From Arenimonas oryziterrae DSM 21050 = YC6267 (GTDB lineage Bacteria; Pseudomonadota; Gammaproteobacteria; Xanthomonadales; Xanthomonadaceae): 64,000 nucleotides of DNA. The stretch is taken from contig NZ_ATVD01000004.1 of the NCBI RefSeq assembly GCF_000420545.1, positions 149,177 through 213,176 on the forward strand. Reading direction: 5' to 3'. Shown here piece by piece: positions 45,676-54,188 of this stretch (the stretch's first letter is position 1; the number at the start of each line of letters is the position of its first letter). The position numbers were made by a program, and so were the translations under genes. The notes under the pieces were generated by a model. That model was not told where the DNA came from, did not search any database, and saw only the letters and a program-made list of their open reading frames with translations.

Positions 45676-46806
45676 ATGTCCCCGTCATCACCGCCCGTCC
45701 CGACCGTCCTCGCGACCGTGGACCTGCGCTTGACCCAGGAAGTCGCGGACACGCGCGAGCGCATCGCGCTCGGCGGATTGTTCTATCTCGCCGGCTGGCT
45801 GCTGATCGCGGCCAATGCCCCGGTTTACGTCAGGAATCCCCTGCTCGGCGCGCTGATCGCGGCGGCGTTCGTGGTGCTCGCCGCACTGCGCTTCCTGCGC
45901 ACCACGCCCCTGCCCGTGCCGGAAAAACAGCAACGCTGGTTGGACCAGCGCTGGCTCATCGTCTATCTCACCGCCGGCCTGTGGGGCGCCGTGCTCGGCT
46001 GGACCCTGGCCGAAGCGAGCTTCGCCCCGGCGCGCACCGCCGCCCTGCTGTGCACGATCGCCTACGCCACCGCGATGGCGCATACCTTCAGCATGCGCCG
46101 CGGCCGCGCACTGGCCGGCATCGCGCTGATCTACCTGCCCGCCCTGTTCTGGCTGTGGCGCGATCCCGAGCAGCGCATCAATGCGACGGCGATGACGGTG
46201 TATCTGATCTATGTCGTGCTCGCGCTGATCGGCAGCCATGCCGAATATCAGCGGCGCCTGGGCATCGACAGCGAGCTGCGCCTGCAACGCGACCGCTACG
46301 AAGAACTCAGCCGCACCGACGGCCTGACCGGCCTCGACAACCGCCGGCACTTCAGCCATGTGCTCGACCGCCTGTGCACGCCCGGCGAGGGTGAGGAAAC
46401 ACTGTCGCTGCTGCTCATGGACATCGACCACTTCAAGCGCATCAACGACGAATACGGGCATGCCGTGGGCGATGCCTGCCTGGTGCGTTTCGCCGAGCGT
46501 ATGCGCCAGCAGTTTCCAGACGCGGACCGGTATCTGGCGCGCGTGGGTGGCGAGGAATTCGCGGTCCTGTTGCCCGGCCGCGATGGCCCGCGAGCGTTCC
46601 GGGCCGCCGAGGATTTCCGCAAGAGCCTGGCCGAGGATCCGCTGACACTGCGCGAAGGCCGCCTGCGCATGAGCGTGAGTATCGGCGTCGCCAGTCTGGA
46701 TCCTGCCCGGCAAACAGGCGGCGACGGTCTGTACCGCGCCGCCGATGGCGCGCTGTATCGCGCCAAGAGCGAAGGCCGCGACCGCGTCTGCCGGGAACCC
46801 GTCTAG
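45676..46806 (+). CDS. Membrane diguanylate cyclase (GGDEF domain)
   Basis: 376 residues. Five to six N-terminal membrane helices to about residue 200, a short coiled linker, then a GGDEF domain (SRTDGLTGLDNRRHF start) with the active site GGEEF and LLLMDIDHFKRINDEYGHAVGD metal site. Where many cyclases have an RxxD inhibitory site upstream of GGEEF the sequence reads DADR, so product inhibition may be absent. Makes cyclic di-GMP at the inner membrane. Confidence 0.92.
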   Translation: MSPSSPPVPTVLATVDLRLTQEVADTRERIALGGLFYLAGWLLIAANAPVYVRNPLLGALIAAAFVVLAALRFLRTTPLPVPEKQQRWLDQRWLIVYLTAGLWGAVLGWTLAEASFAPARTAALLCTIAYATAMAHTFSMRRGRALAGIALIYLPALFWLWRDPEQRINATAMTVYLIYVVLALIGSHAEYQRRLGIDSELRLQRDRYEELSRTDGLTGLDNRRHFSHVLDRLCTPGEGEETLSLLLMDIDHFKRINDEYGHAVGDACLVRFAERMRQQFPDADRYLARVGGEEFAVLLPGRDGPRAFRAAEDFRKSLAEDPLTLREGRLRMSVSIGVASLDPARQTGGDGLYRAADGALYRAKSEGRDRVCREPV

Positions 46807-46833
46807 GCCCCGGCACCGTCGTCGGCCGACCCG

Positions 46834-47175
46834 CTAGCCGCAGGTCGCGCTGGTGACGAGATTCTTGTCGTCGACGCGCAGGTTCAAGCGCGTGGCGTTG
46901 AACTCCATCGTGACCATCTGGCCGGGCTTGAGCACGCGGGCGTACTTGGCGCCGGCATCGTCGCGCGCCTTGTTGAGCACGGATTCGGACGCCGCCTGAC
47001 CGAGGGTCCATTGGGCCTTGCCCGGATCGCAGGCGGTCGCATCGCTCTGGCCATTGGTCGGAATGTCGTTGGGCGGCGCGGTGGCGCTGGAGGAGTTGGG
47101 CTGGTTGCTCATCGCACAGGCGCCGAGAGCGACGCTGAACATGAGGGCGGCGGGGAACAATGCATGACGGGACAT
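46834..47175 (-). CDS. I78 family protease inhibitor-like lipoprotein
   Basis: 113 residues from MSRHALFPAALMFSV, preceded by AGGAGACAGGAA. Lipobox LGAC gives a lipidated cysteine, then an Asn/Ser/Pro-rich linker and the I78-type segments CDPGKAQWTLGQ and MEFNATRLNLRVDDKNLVTSATCG. Small periplasmic serine protease inhibitor of the Potato I-like fold, well fitted to a species with exported proteases. Confidence 0.85.
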   Translation of the reverse strand: MSRHALFPAALMFSVALGACAMSNQPNSSSATAPPNDIPTNGQSDATACDPGKAQWTLGQAASESVLNKARDDAGAKYARVLKPGQMVTMEFNATRLNLRVDDKNLVTSATCG

Positions 47176-47277
47176 TTCCTGTCTCCTGAGTTTGCGTGGT
47201 CTGAAGGCAACGCTTTCAACCGGCACGATGCAATGGCCATGGTGTCAGCCACGTGAACGCCCCTGTCGCGCCCTGAT

Positions 47278-47553
47278 TCAAGCCAGTAGGTCGGCAACAT
47301 CCGGGTGCCGCCGCACATAGGCCGCCGCATAAGCGCAGGCGGGCACGACCTTCCAGCCTTCCGAACGCGCGGTGTCGAACGCGAACTGGGTGATCTCGCC
47401 CGCAATGCCCCGCCCACCGACCGCCTGCGGCACACCGGTATGGGTGATCGTCATCGTGTTCGCCGCCAAGTGGTATTCCAGCACGCAGGTGATGCCATCG
47501 ACCTCGGCGGTGAAGCGGCGGTGGTCGCGATCGTGGTGGATGTCGAGGGGCAT
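47278..47553 (-). CDS. Small GNAT-related N-acetyltransferase (YjdJ-like)
   Basis: 91 residues. The single-domain GNAT-like fold of the YjdJ/ATAC-type family: FTAEVDGITCVLEYHL, VGGRGIAGEITQFAF (acetyl-CoA loop) and a C-terminal VVPACAYAAAYVRRHPD. Substrate unknown; the human relative NATD1 is also uncharacterised. Divergent from the FKBP lipoprotein. Confidence 0.85.
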   Translation of the reverse strand: MPLDIHHDRDHRRFTAEVDGITCVLEYHLAANTMTITHTGVPQAVGGRGIAGEITQFAFDTARSEGWKVVPACAYAAAYVRRHPDVADLLA

Positions 47554-47612
47554 GGAGATATCCGGGAAGGCGAGTTAGAGCATGGTAGTGCGCTTGAACC
47601 AGACAAGGAAGA

Positions 47613-47630
47613 CGCAGGCCAGGGCCTGCG
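47613..47630. promoter_or_regulatory. Perfect dyad CGCAGGCC-AG-GGCCTGCG between divergent genes
   Basis: Eight-base perfect arms around AG, 43 bp before the FKBP lipoprotein ATG and 60 bp before the GNAT-like ATG. Position between two divergent genes suggests an operator or an mRNA leader hairpin. A random G+C-rich palindrome cannot be excluded. Confidence 0.35.
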
Positions 47631-47672
47631 CAACTTGATATCGTTGCGACTCTTCTGCTTGGAACCCAACGA

Positions 47673-48110
47673 ATGCGCGTCTTCTTTGCCTTTGTGATCG
47701 CATTGCTCCTCGCCGCCTGCACCGCCCCCACCCCGTCCGGCGGCCGCGTCGCCGAGCTCATGCTCATCGACGAGAAGGTCGGCACCGGGGCCGTGGCCGG
47801 CCCGGGCATGGATGTCGTTGTGCAATACACGGGCTGGTTGTACGACGAGAAGGCGGCGGACAAGCATGGCGAGAAGTTCGACAGTTCCTTCGACCACGGT
47901 GGCGAGCCCTTCGTGTTCTTCCTCGGTGGCCGCCAGGTGATCCGCGGCTGGGACGAAGGCATCGAGGGCATGCGCGTCGGCGGCAGGCGCACCCTGATGA
48001 TTCCACCCGACAAGGCCTATGGCGATGAGGGTGCCGGCAACGGCGTCATTCCGCCGGGGGCCTCGCTGGTGTTCGACGTCGAACTCGTCGATGTCCGCCC
48101 ACGCAAATAG
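47673..48110 (+). CDS. FKBP-type peptidyl-prolyl isomerase, lipoprotein
   Basis: 145 residues. Signal peptide with lipobox LLAAC (MRVFFAFVIALLLAAC), then one FKBP domain: VVVQYTGWLYDE, KFDSSFDHGGEPFVFFLG, VIRGWDEGIEGMRVGG, RTLMIPPDKAYGDEGAG and IPPGASLVFDVELV are all standard. Periplasmic or outer-membrane-associated folding catalyst. It precedes the zinc ribbon/SPFH cassette by 18 bp and may be co-transcribed with it. Confidence 0.92.
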   Translation: MRVFFAFVIALLLAACTAPTPSGGRVAELMLIDEKVGTGAVAGPGMDVVVQYTGWLYDEKAADKHGEKFDSSFDHGGEPFVFFLGGRQVIRGWDEGIEGMRVGGRRTLMIPPDKAYGDEGAGNGVIPPGASLVFDVELVDVRPRK

Positions 48111-48128
48111 CCTCTGAACCGGACTGGC

Positions 48129-49079
48129 ATGACCCACAACGCCGAAACCCGCTACCTCGCCAGCCGCTGCCCCACCTGCGGCGCGCCGAAATCGCGACCC
48201 TCGCAAACGGCGTACGTGTATTGCGATTTCTGCGGCTCACTGGCCGACTACGATTTTCGCAAAGCCTGCGAAATTCCGCAGCAGATGCCCGGCCCCGTCT
48301 ATCAGAACCTGGTCGCCGCGCTGCAAAAGAAAACTGCTGCCGCGCTCGCCGCTGGCGACCGCAAGACCTATCGCGACCTGCAGCTGAAGTTGTACGAAGC
48401 CTGGGTCGACGCCTGCCCGAACGCCGTGCCGCCGCGCGTGCGCGATGCCGAGTACAAGGCGGCGTATGTCGCCAATCTCGCCGACGCGGGCACGGTCGCG
48501 GCCTTCGATCCGCAGTCGGTCGCGTTGAGCGAGCGCATGAATGCCGCGACCGTCGCGATCAAATGGATCACCGGCAAGCCCGGCGTGCCGCCGCGCGTGC
48601 ATCCCGACAGTTTCGCGCCCGTGCTGGACGCCGTGCTGGCCTCGCTCGAGTACGCGCTGTCGGACGCCGTGCAGTCGCAGATCACCCCGCATCCCGATAT
48701 GGCGCCGCCCGCGCTGCAGAAACGCATGTCGCAGGCGATGTTCGTGCAGGGCTGGTTGCCGTATCTGGACGAGGCCAATGCCAAGGCCCTGCTCGAACGC
48801 ACGGGCCTGGCCCAGGAATACGTCACCGCCCCGCCCCTGCACGGCGAAAACGCCGCCTGCGGCCATTGCAAGGCAGCCGTCGAGGTGTTTCCGGGCGCCA
48901 AACGCGTGGTCTGTGACAGTTGCGGCCATCAGCTGCGCGTCGACCGGCGCCTGGCCTGCGACGGCTGCGGCACGCATCTGCTGCTCGATGGCGGCGGCAA
49001 TGCGGTGAATTGCCCATTCTGCCAGCGCCGCCTCGAACGCATCGCCGTGCCTTTCGAATGGCCGGGCATTGCAACGTAA
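48129..49079 (+). CDS. TFIIB-type zinc ribbon protein with three predicted ribbons
   Basis: 316 residues. CxxC pairs at 14/17 and 32/35 form an N-terminal ribbon (CPTCGAPKS...CDFCGSL). After a helical middle part (about 50-235), four more pairs at 244/247, 262/265, 277/280 and 295/298 form two C-terminal ribbons. No enzymatic motif. Soluble. First of three same-strand genes with an SPFH protein and a zinc ribbon membrane protein; proteins of this kind are often mislabelled as primosomal helicases. Confidence 0.75.
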   Translation: MTHNAETRYLASRCPTCGAPKSRPSQTAYVYCDFCGSLADYDFRKACEIPQQMPGPVYQNLVAALQKKTAAALAAGDRKTYRDLQLKLYEAWVDACPNAVPPRVRDAEYKAAYVANLADAGTVAAFDPQSVALSERMNAATVAIKWITGKPGVPPRVHPDSFAPVLDAVLASLEYALSDAVQSQITPHPDMAPPALQKRMSQAMFVQGWLPYLDEANAKALLERTGLAQEYVTAPPLHGENAACGHCKAAVEVFPGAKRVVCDSCGHQLRVDRRLACDGCGTHLLLDGGGNAVNCPFCQRRLERIAVPFEWPGIAT

Positions 49080-49151
49080 GCTGCGCCGACTAGAATCGGT
49101 TTCCCCGGGCAGCTTCACCGCGAGCCAGCCCATTCATTCAAGGAGCGAGTC

Positions 49152-50225
49152 ATGAGCATTCTCGATCTGGTCAAAGGCCAGTTGCTGGAAATCATCGAGT
49201 GGACCGACGACTCGCGCGACACGCTGTCGTTCCGCTATCCGGACGACGACAAGGAAATCAAGAACGGCGCCCAGCTCATCGTGCGCGAATCGCAGCAGGT
49301 GCAGTTCGTCGCGGCCGGCAAGTACGGCGACGCCTTCGGCCCCGGCAAGCACACGCTCTCGACCGAGAACATCCCGATCCTGTCCGACATCCTCGGCTGG
49401 AAATACGGCTTCAAGTCGCCGTTCAAATGCGACGTCTACTACGTCAACACGCGACTGTTCACCGGCAACAAATGGGGCACGTCCAACCCGGTGATGATGC
49501 GCGACAAGGATTTCGGCGTCGTGCGCCTGCGCGCGTTCGGCACCTACGATTTCAAGATTGTCGACGTGCCCAAGTTCCTGCGCGAAGTCGCCGGCACCGA
49601 CCAGAATTTCCGCCTCGACGAATTTGCCGACACGATGCGTTCGCGCATCGTCAGCGTGTTCACCGACGCGCTCGCCACCGCGAACGTGCCCGCGCTCGAC
49701 GTCGCCTCGCGCTATTCCGAAATGGGCGATGCCCTGCTGCCGATCATCAACCCGGCGGTCAGCGCCAAGTACGGCATCGAGATCACCAGCTTCCTGCTGG
49801 AAAACGTTTCCGTGCCGCCGGAAGTCGAACAGGCGATCGACAAGCGCTCGAGCATGGGCGTCATCGGCAACCTCAACGACTACGTCAAATACCAGATGGG
49901 CCAGGCGATGGCCGCCGGCGGCGACGCCAGCTCGGCCGCGACGATGCCCGCACAGATGGCGATGGGCTTCGGCATGGCGCAGGAAATGATGCGCAGCATG
50001 CAGCAGCCGGGCCAGGCGCCAGGTGGCGCGACGCCACCACCGGTGCCTGCCGCCGCACCCGCCGCGGGTCTGGAAGTGCTCACGCCCGAACAGGCGGCGC
50101 AGGTGCTCGGCGTCTCGGTGGAAGACGTGCTCGCCTCGATCACCTCGGGCGACCTGAAAGCCCGCAAGATCGGCAACGCGTATCGCATCGCCAAGGGCGC
50201 GCTGGACGAATTCTTGCGTGGGTGA
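49152..50225 (+). CDS. SPFH-domain protein, YdjI-like (COG4260 type), with C-terminal excisionase-like HTH
   Basis: 357 residues. Residues ~25-240 form a band-7/SPFH domain of the YdjI type (SQQVQFVAAGKYGDAFGPG, CDVYYVNTRLFTGNKWGT and MGDALLPIINPAVSAKYGIEI). A Met/Gln/Pro-rich linker (about 250-305) is followed by a helix-turn-helix of the excisionase/BldC type, LTPEQAAQVLGVSVEDVLAS and DLKARKIGNAYRIAKGALDE. Bacillus YdjI and relatives carry a zinc ribbon at this place. No membrane helix is seen, so it would act peripherally at a membrane or as a large ring. Confidence 0.8.
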   Translation: MSILDLVKGQLLEIIEWTDDSRDTLSFRYPDDDKEIKNGAQLIVRESQQVQFVAAGKYGDAFGPGKHTLSTENIPILSDILGWKYGFKSPFKCDVYYVNTRLFTGNKWGTSNPVMMRDKDFGVVRLRAFGTYDFKIVDVPKFLREVAGTDQNFRLDEFADTMRSRIVSVFTDALATANVPALDVASRYSEMGDALLPIINPAVSAKYGIEITSFLLENVSVPPEVEQAIDKRSSMGVIGNLNDYVKYQMGQAMAAGGDASSAATMPAQMAMGFGMAQEMMRSMQQPGQAPGGATPPPVPAAAPAAGLEVLTPEQAAQVLGVSVEDVLASITSGDLKARKIGNAYRIAKGALDEFLRG

Positions 50226-50310
50226 GCGGGGCTTTCGAGCGGCGCCAGCCGCGAGCCCGCGAACGCCCGCCGGCATGCAGGCCGGCGGGCCGGGCATGCG
50301 AGGAACCTAA

Positions 50311-51429
50311 GTGCTCATGGAAAAAAATCCGGCCGTGGTCGGCAAACATCCCTGCCCCGAATGCGGCGGGGATCTGCAGTGGAATGCCGCGAAACAATCG
50401 CTGGCCTGCCCGTACTGCGGCACGATCGTGCCCTGGTCGCCGGCGCAGGCCGCGGACCTGGGCGCGACGATCGTCGAGAACGACCTCGCCGCCGCGCTGA
50501 AGAATCCGTTCGTCAGCCGCGACTGGGGCGGGGACCGTCGCGAGGTCATGTGCCAGAGCTGTCACGCGATCTCGGTCTTCGTCGACGGCAAGGTCGCCTC
50601 GCGCTGCGAGTTCTGCGGCTCGCCCTCGATCATTGCGCATGAGGCCGAACGCGACGCGATCACGCCGCAGAGCCTGCTGCCGTTCAAGATCAGCGACGGC
50701 CAGGTGCGCGACATCATCCGCAAGTGGTACGGCTCGCGCTGGTTCGCGCCGAACCGGCTGAAAACTGCCGCCCTCACCGACACCCTGCACGGCGTCTACT
50801 TGCCCTACTGGACTTTCGACTCACAGGTGCAGGCGCACTGGACCGCGGAAGCCGGCTACTACTATTACGAAACCGAAACCTACCGCGACGGCCAGGGCCG
50901 CACGCAGACGCGTCAGGTGCGGCACACGCGCTGGGAAGACGCGAGCGGCGATCTCGCGCATTTTTTCGACGACGAACTCGTCGCGGGTACCGCGGGTGTG
51001 CATCCGGAACTGCTGACGAAAGTCGAGCCCTTCCCCACCGTCAGCGACCTCAAGCCCTATTCGCCCGAATTCGTGCGCGGCTGGACCGTGGAGCGCTACC
51101 AGGTCGATCTGAACAAAGCCTCGGCGCAGAACATGGCGAGCATGCAGTCCCAGGTCGAGGCCCTTTGCTCAGCCGCCGTGCCCGGCGACACGCAGCGCAA
51201 CCTGCAGGTGAATGCGCAATACCAGGGCCGCACGTTCAAGCACATCCTCGTGCCGGTCTGGCTGGTGACCTACACCTACGGCTCGCGCAGCTACCAGGTG
51301 CTCGCGAACGGCTACACCGGCGCGATCGCCGGCGAACGGCCATGGAGCTGGGTCAAGATCTTCTTCGCCGGCCTGACCGCACTGATCGTCCTGATGATCT
51401 TCATCGGCGTGTTTGGCGGCTCGGAATAG
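50311..51429 (+). CDS. Zinc ribbon membrane protein (YdjG-like)
   Basis: 372 residues from GTG 50311, which AGGA precedes by six bases; an ATG two codons later is the alternative. Two zinc ribbons at the N-terminus (Cys 15/18/33/36 and 81/84/99/102), a middle domain with YLPYWTFDSQVQAHWTAEAGYYYYETE, and one C-terminal membrane helix (WVKIFFAGLTALIVLMIFIGV). Resembles B. subtilis YdjG, which is encoded with an SPFH protein too. The last 29 bp overlap the convergent S41 peptidase gene. Confidence 0.78.
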   Translation: MLMEKNPAVVGKHPCPECGGDLQWNAAKQSLACPYCGTIVPWSPAQAADLGATIVENDLAAALKNPFVSRDWGGDRREVMCQSCHAISVFVDGKVASRCEFCGSPSIIAHEAERDAITPQSLLPFKISDGQVRDIIRKWYGSRWFAPNRLKTAALTDTLHGVYLPYWTFDSQVQAHWTAEAGYYYYETETYRDGQGRTQTRQVRHTRWEDASGDLAHFFDDELVAGTAGVHPELLTKVEPFPTVSDLKPYSPEFVRGWTVERYQVDLNKASAQNMASMQSQVEALCSAAVPGDTQRNLQVNAQYQGRTFKHILVPVWLVTYTYGSRSYQVLANGYTGAIAGERPWSWVKIFFAGLTALIVLMIFIGVFGGSE

Positions 51430-52927
51430 CGTCGTTCGCGGCGGACAGGGCCGCGTCCATTTCCGCATCGTGCCCGGCGAAGATGTCGTCCGCACGTACC
51501 GCGACGACGATATCGGGAGTCACGCCCGCATCGGGTCTTGCCACCGTCGAAAATTGCCCGATCAGTGGCAGGTCCAGCTCGATGCCCGACTTGGGCAGGC
51601 GCAGGAAGAAGAACGCGCCGCCATTGATGCCCCGTTGATTGCCGCCGGTGGGCTGGCCGACCAAGGTCACTCGCTTGGCGCGTTGCGCGGTGATGGCGAA
51701 CTCGAACGTCGCCGAGCTGTTGGTCGCTCCCACGAGCACGAAGACCTTCCCGTTGAAGTACGGCGCCTTCGGCGTGATCGCCTCTCCGCCCGGCGCCGTG
51801 TCGTAGCGATGCAGCACGAAGAAGCGATCGTCGAATGGCTCGACCTGGTCACCCCAGTCCTTGAACGAGGCATCCCAGGTATCGAGATACGGCAGCAGAT
51901 CGGCCGGCACCTGGCGATAGCGCACGCGCGGTTGATAGCCGGGGACCGGCAAGACCTCTGTGATCAGATGCGCGAGCAGTTCATCGCCGACACTGAGCCC
52001 GCCCTCGTTGCGGCGCAGATCGATGATCAGGGCGCGCACGCCACGACGGGAAAGCTCGGCGAAGTTCGTTTGCAGAAACGCCTTCCAGTCCCAAGGGCTG
52101 TCGTAAAGGGCCCAGGTCGGCATGTCGAGCACCGCGATGTCGTCATCGCGGTAGCGAATGGTCCAGGCAGGGGCGCCGTCGTCCTCGTCGGACACCGGTC
52201 GTGCCGCCAATCGTTGCGCATACGAGAGCGCGGGTACGGTCACGGTGCGGGCAGCGGTTTCGCCGGGCACCTGCACTTGCAGCGTCTGCGTACTGCCAAT
52301 CTGCGGAAAGAACAGCGGCAGATAGATGTCGAAGGCCTCGTAGCGGTCGTTGCCCTGCACTTCCAAATAGGCGATGCGTTTGGCTTCATTGCCGCCGTCG
52401 GCGCGCGCGATCGTCAGCAGACGCGCGAGGATAGCTTCCGTGGCGATGCCATTGATCGACAGCACCTGCGTTCCGGGGACCAGGGACGCCTCCGTCGACA
52501 GATTGCGGGTGATCACCATGCGGCGCTCGAGCCAGCGGAACTGGAACGGCACCCGGTTGGCATTCTCCAGCAGGGCCTCGCGTACGGCCTTGGACTGGTT
52601 GTAGAAATTGGCGTAGGTGTGGCCGCACTGGAGCGTCGCCGCGAATTCCGAAAAGGCCAGATACGCGTCGGCCAGGGGCTGGTCGTGGTCGAACTTGTCC
52701 CGCAGGACCCGGTAGTGCTCCGTCATCTGCGCCGGCGTGTTGTAGCGATAGAGCCCGGGATGCAACTCGGCATACGCGCGTTCGAGCACGTCGACGTCCG
52801 CCTGCAGGTCGGTGCTGCGCAATAGCGGCGTGGCCGGCGTGGCGGCGAACGCCGCGGGGGCAACCAGGAGACAAACGAGCAGGCCGCGTTCCAGCCAGCC
52901 GTTGCAGAACTTTTTCCACGGAATCAT
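51401..52927 (-). CDS. Secreted S41 family (C-terminal processing) peptidase
   Basis: 508 residues from MIPWKKFCNGWLERGLL; earlier in-frame ATGs would add 80 unrelated residues. Signal peptide, a PDZ-like part (VPGTQVLSINGI) and the S41 catalytic domain: RALIIDLRRNEGG and VFVLVGATNSSATFEFA with the catalytic serine in GATNSSATFEFA; a lysine of the usual dyad is not certain. Probably a tricorn/CtpA-like exported peptidase. Shares a leader motif with the AraC regulator upstream. Confidence 0.85.
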   Translation of the reverse strand: MIPWKKFCNGWLERGLLVCLLVAPAAFAATPATPLLRSTDLQADVDVLERAYAELHPGLYRYNTPAQMTEHYRVLRDKFDHDQPLADAYLAFSEFAATLQCGHTYANFYNQSKAVREALLENANRVPFQFRWLERRMVITRNLSTEASLVPGTQVLSINGIATEAILARLLTIARADGGNEAKRIAYLEVQGNDRYEAFDIYLPLFFPQIGSTQTLQVQVPGETAARTVTVPALSYAQRLAARPVSDEDDGAPAWTIRYRDDDIAVLDMPTWALYDSPWDWKAFLQTNFAELSRRGVRALIIDLRRNEGGLSVGDELLAHLITEVLPVPGYQPRVRYRQVPADLLPYLDTWDASFKDWGDQVEPFDDRFFVLHRYDTAPGGEAITPKAPYFNGKVFVLVGATNSSATFEFAITAQRAKRVTLVGQPTGGNQRGINGGAFFFLRLPKSGIELDLPLIGQFSTVARPDAGVTPDIVVAVRADDIFAGHDAEMDAALSAANDAIPSRQTRR

Positions 52928-52948
52928 CGCCCACCCCCTGAGTCCGCC

Positions 52949-52980
52949 GCAGCCTAGGCAAGCCTCCGTGAAGACCAAGT
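52949..52980 (-). promoter_or_regulatory. Shared leader motif before the S41 peptidase
   Basis: Minus strand: TGCCTAGGCTGC (52949-52960) with TCACGG eleven bases upstream, 22 bp before the peptidase ATG. The same 12-base core and TCACGG recur at 54143-54154 before the AraC gene, 32 of 43 bases matching. TTGGTC and TAGGCT are 16 apart, so it may be the promoter itself, or promoter plus operator. Confidence 0.55.
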
Positions 52981-53015
52981 CTGGGGGAGGACCATAGCGA
53001 GAGCCCCCGCGATGC

Positions 53016-54119
53016 TCAGATCGAACGCCGCGCCTCAGCGCGCCAGGCCGTTGGCGTCTGGCCCGTGCAGGCGCGAAAGGCGCGATTGAAGCTGGCCTTG
53101 GAGCCGAAGCCGACATCGAGCGCGATCGCGAGCACCTCGCCGGGCCCGAGCAAACGGCGCTGGGCCTCCTCGACACGCAGGCGGTTGATGAAATCGCTGA
53201 AGCTCTGGCCCAAGCCCTCGTTGAGCGCGCGCGACAGATAATTGCTGTTCGTGCCCAGATGCCGCGCGAGATCGGCCAGGCTCAGTTCCGGTTCGCGCCA
53301 CCAGCCGGCCGCCGCCACCTGCGCAGCCCAGCGTTCGCCGAGCGCGCGCCAGTCGCGTTCGCCGGCCGCGTCGGCTGCCGGCTCGACGCTCGCCGCCTGC
53401 ATCGGCGGAAAGCGCAGGCCCGCATGCCGCCAGCCTTCGATGCCGAGGTAATACACCAGCAAGCTCAGCACGAGATAGAACGGGAAGTAGTCGAAGTAGT
53501 CCAGGCGCGTCACGGCGGTATCGACGACCTGGAAACCCAGATTCAGGACCACGACCACCGCGACCGCCCAGAGAAATCCGCGCAGCCAGCCGAGCCGCAG
53601 TTCCTCGCGCTGGCCGCTGTTGGCTTCGAGCCAGGCTTGATAGTTGCGATGCCGACGCAAGGCCAGCGTCCAATACGTCGCTACCGACACCAGGGTCAGT
53701 GCGTTCAAGGCCGGCATCACATAGCTCAGATGCCCGCTGTCGTTCCAGACCCATTTGGTTTGCAGCGGCAGACAGAAGGCCACGCCGTAGTACGCACCCT
53801 GCACCAGGGCGGGCAAAAAATGCCAGCGCCAACCGGCCGGCAACACCGGATCGCCCAGCGAACGCACGTAGAAATACAGCAAGGGCCCGAACGCGAGCTG
53901 CCAATACAGCGGCGCGAAACTCAGCCAGGGCCAGGCATCGTAAAAACCGGCATAACCGATCGTGTACGGCGTGATCAGCAGCACTACCGTGACCAGCAAG
54001 GTGGCGAGGAAGCGGTTCGCGAGACGATTGCGCGGCGCGGCCCACAGCAGGCCTGCAACCACCAAACCGTGCAGGCTGCCGGCCAGCAGCAGCGTGCTCC
54101 ACATTCCGAACTTGATCAT
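53016..54119 (-). CDS. Membrane-bound AraC-family transcriptional regulator
   Basis: 367 residues. About seven membrane helices cover the first ~230 residues; the AraC/XylS DNA-binding domain is C-terminal with ELSLADLARHLGTNSNYLSRALNE, FSDFINRLRVEEAQRRLL and IALDVGFGSKASFNRAFRACTGQTPTAWR. The membrane-anchored layout suggests signal reception in the envelope. It ends 88 bp before the S41 peptidase start, and the two promoters share a motif. Confidence 0.92.
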   Translation of the reverse strand: MIKFGMWSTLLLAGSLHGLVVAGLLWAAPRNRLANRFLATLLVTVVLLITPYTIGYAGFYDAWPWLSFAPLYWQLAFGPLLYFYVRSLGDPVLPAGWRWHFLPALVQGAYYGVAFCLPLQTKWVWNDSGHLSYVMPALNALTLVSVATYWTLALRRHRNYQAWLEANSGQREELRLGWLRGFLWAVAVVVVLNLGFQVVDTAVTRLDYFDYFPFYLVLSLLVYYLGIEGWRHAGLRFPPMQAASVEPAADAAGERDWRALGERWAAQVAAAGWWREPELSLADLARHLGTNSNYLSRALNEGLGQSFSDFINRLRVEEAQRRLLGPGEVLAIALDVGFGSKASFNRAFRACTGQTPTAWRAEARRSI

Positions 54120-54142
54120 GCTGCGCCGCCCCCGAGGTCGAT

Positions 54143-54175
54143 GCAGCCTAGGCAGACGGCCGTGACGGCCAGGTC
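54143..54175 (-). promoter_or_regulatory. Shared leader motif before the AraC regulator
   Basis: Minus strand: core TGCCTAGGCTGC at 54143-54154, TCACGG upstream, CTGGCC and TAGGCT 16 apart. Contains a GGCCGT-G-ACGGCC dyad (54158-54170). Counterpart of 52949-52980. Confidence 0.5.
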
Positions 54176-54188
54176 TAGCCGGCCGGGC

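Noticed and set aside
48129..51429. Annotation of the zinc ribbon proteins as primosomal protein N' or helicase
   Set aside because: No helicase motifs; only CxxC ribbons are shared, a well-known source of misannotation.
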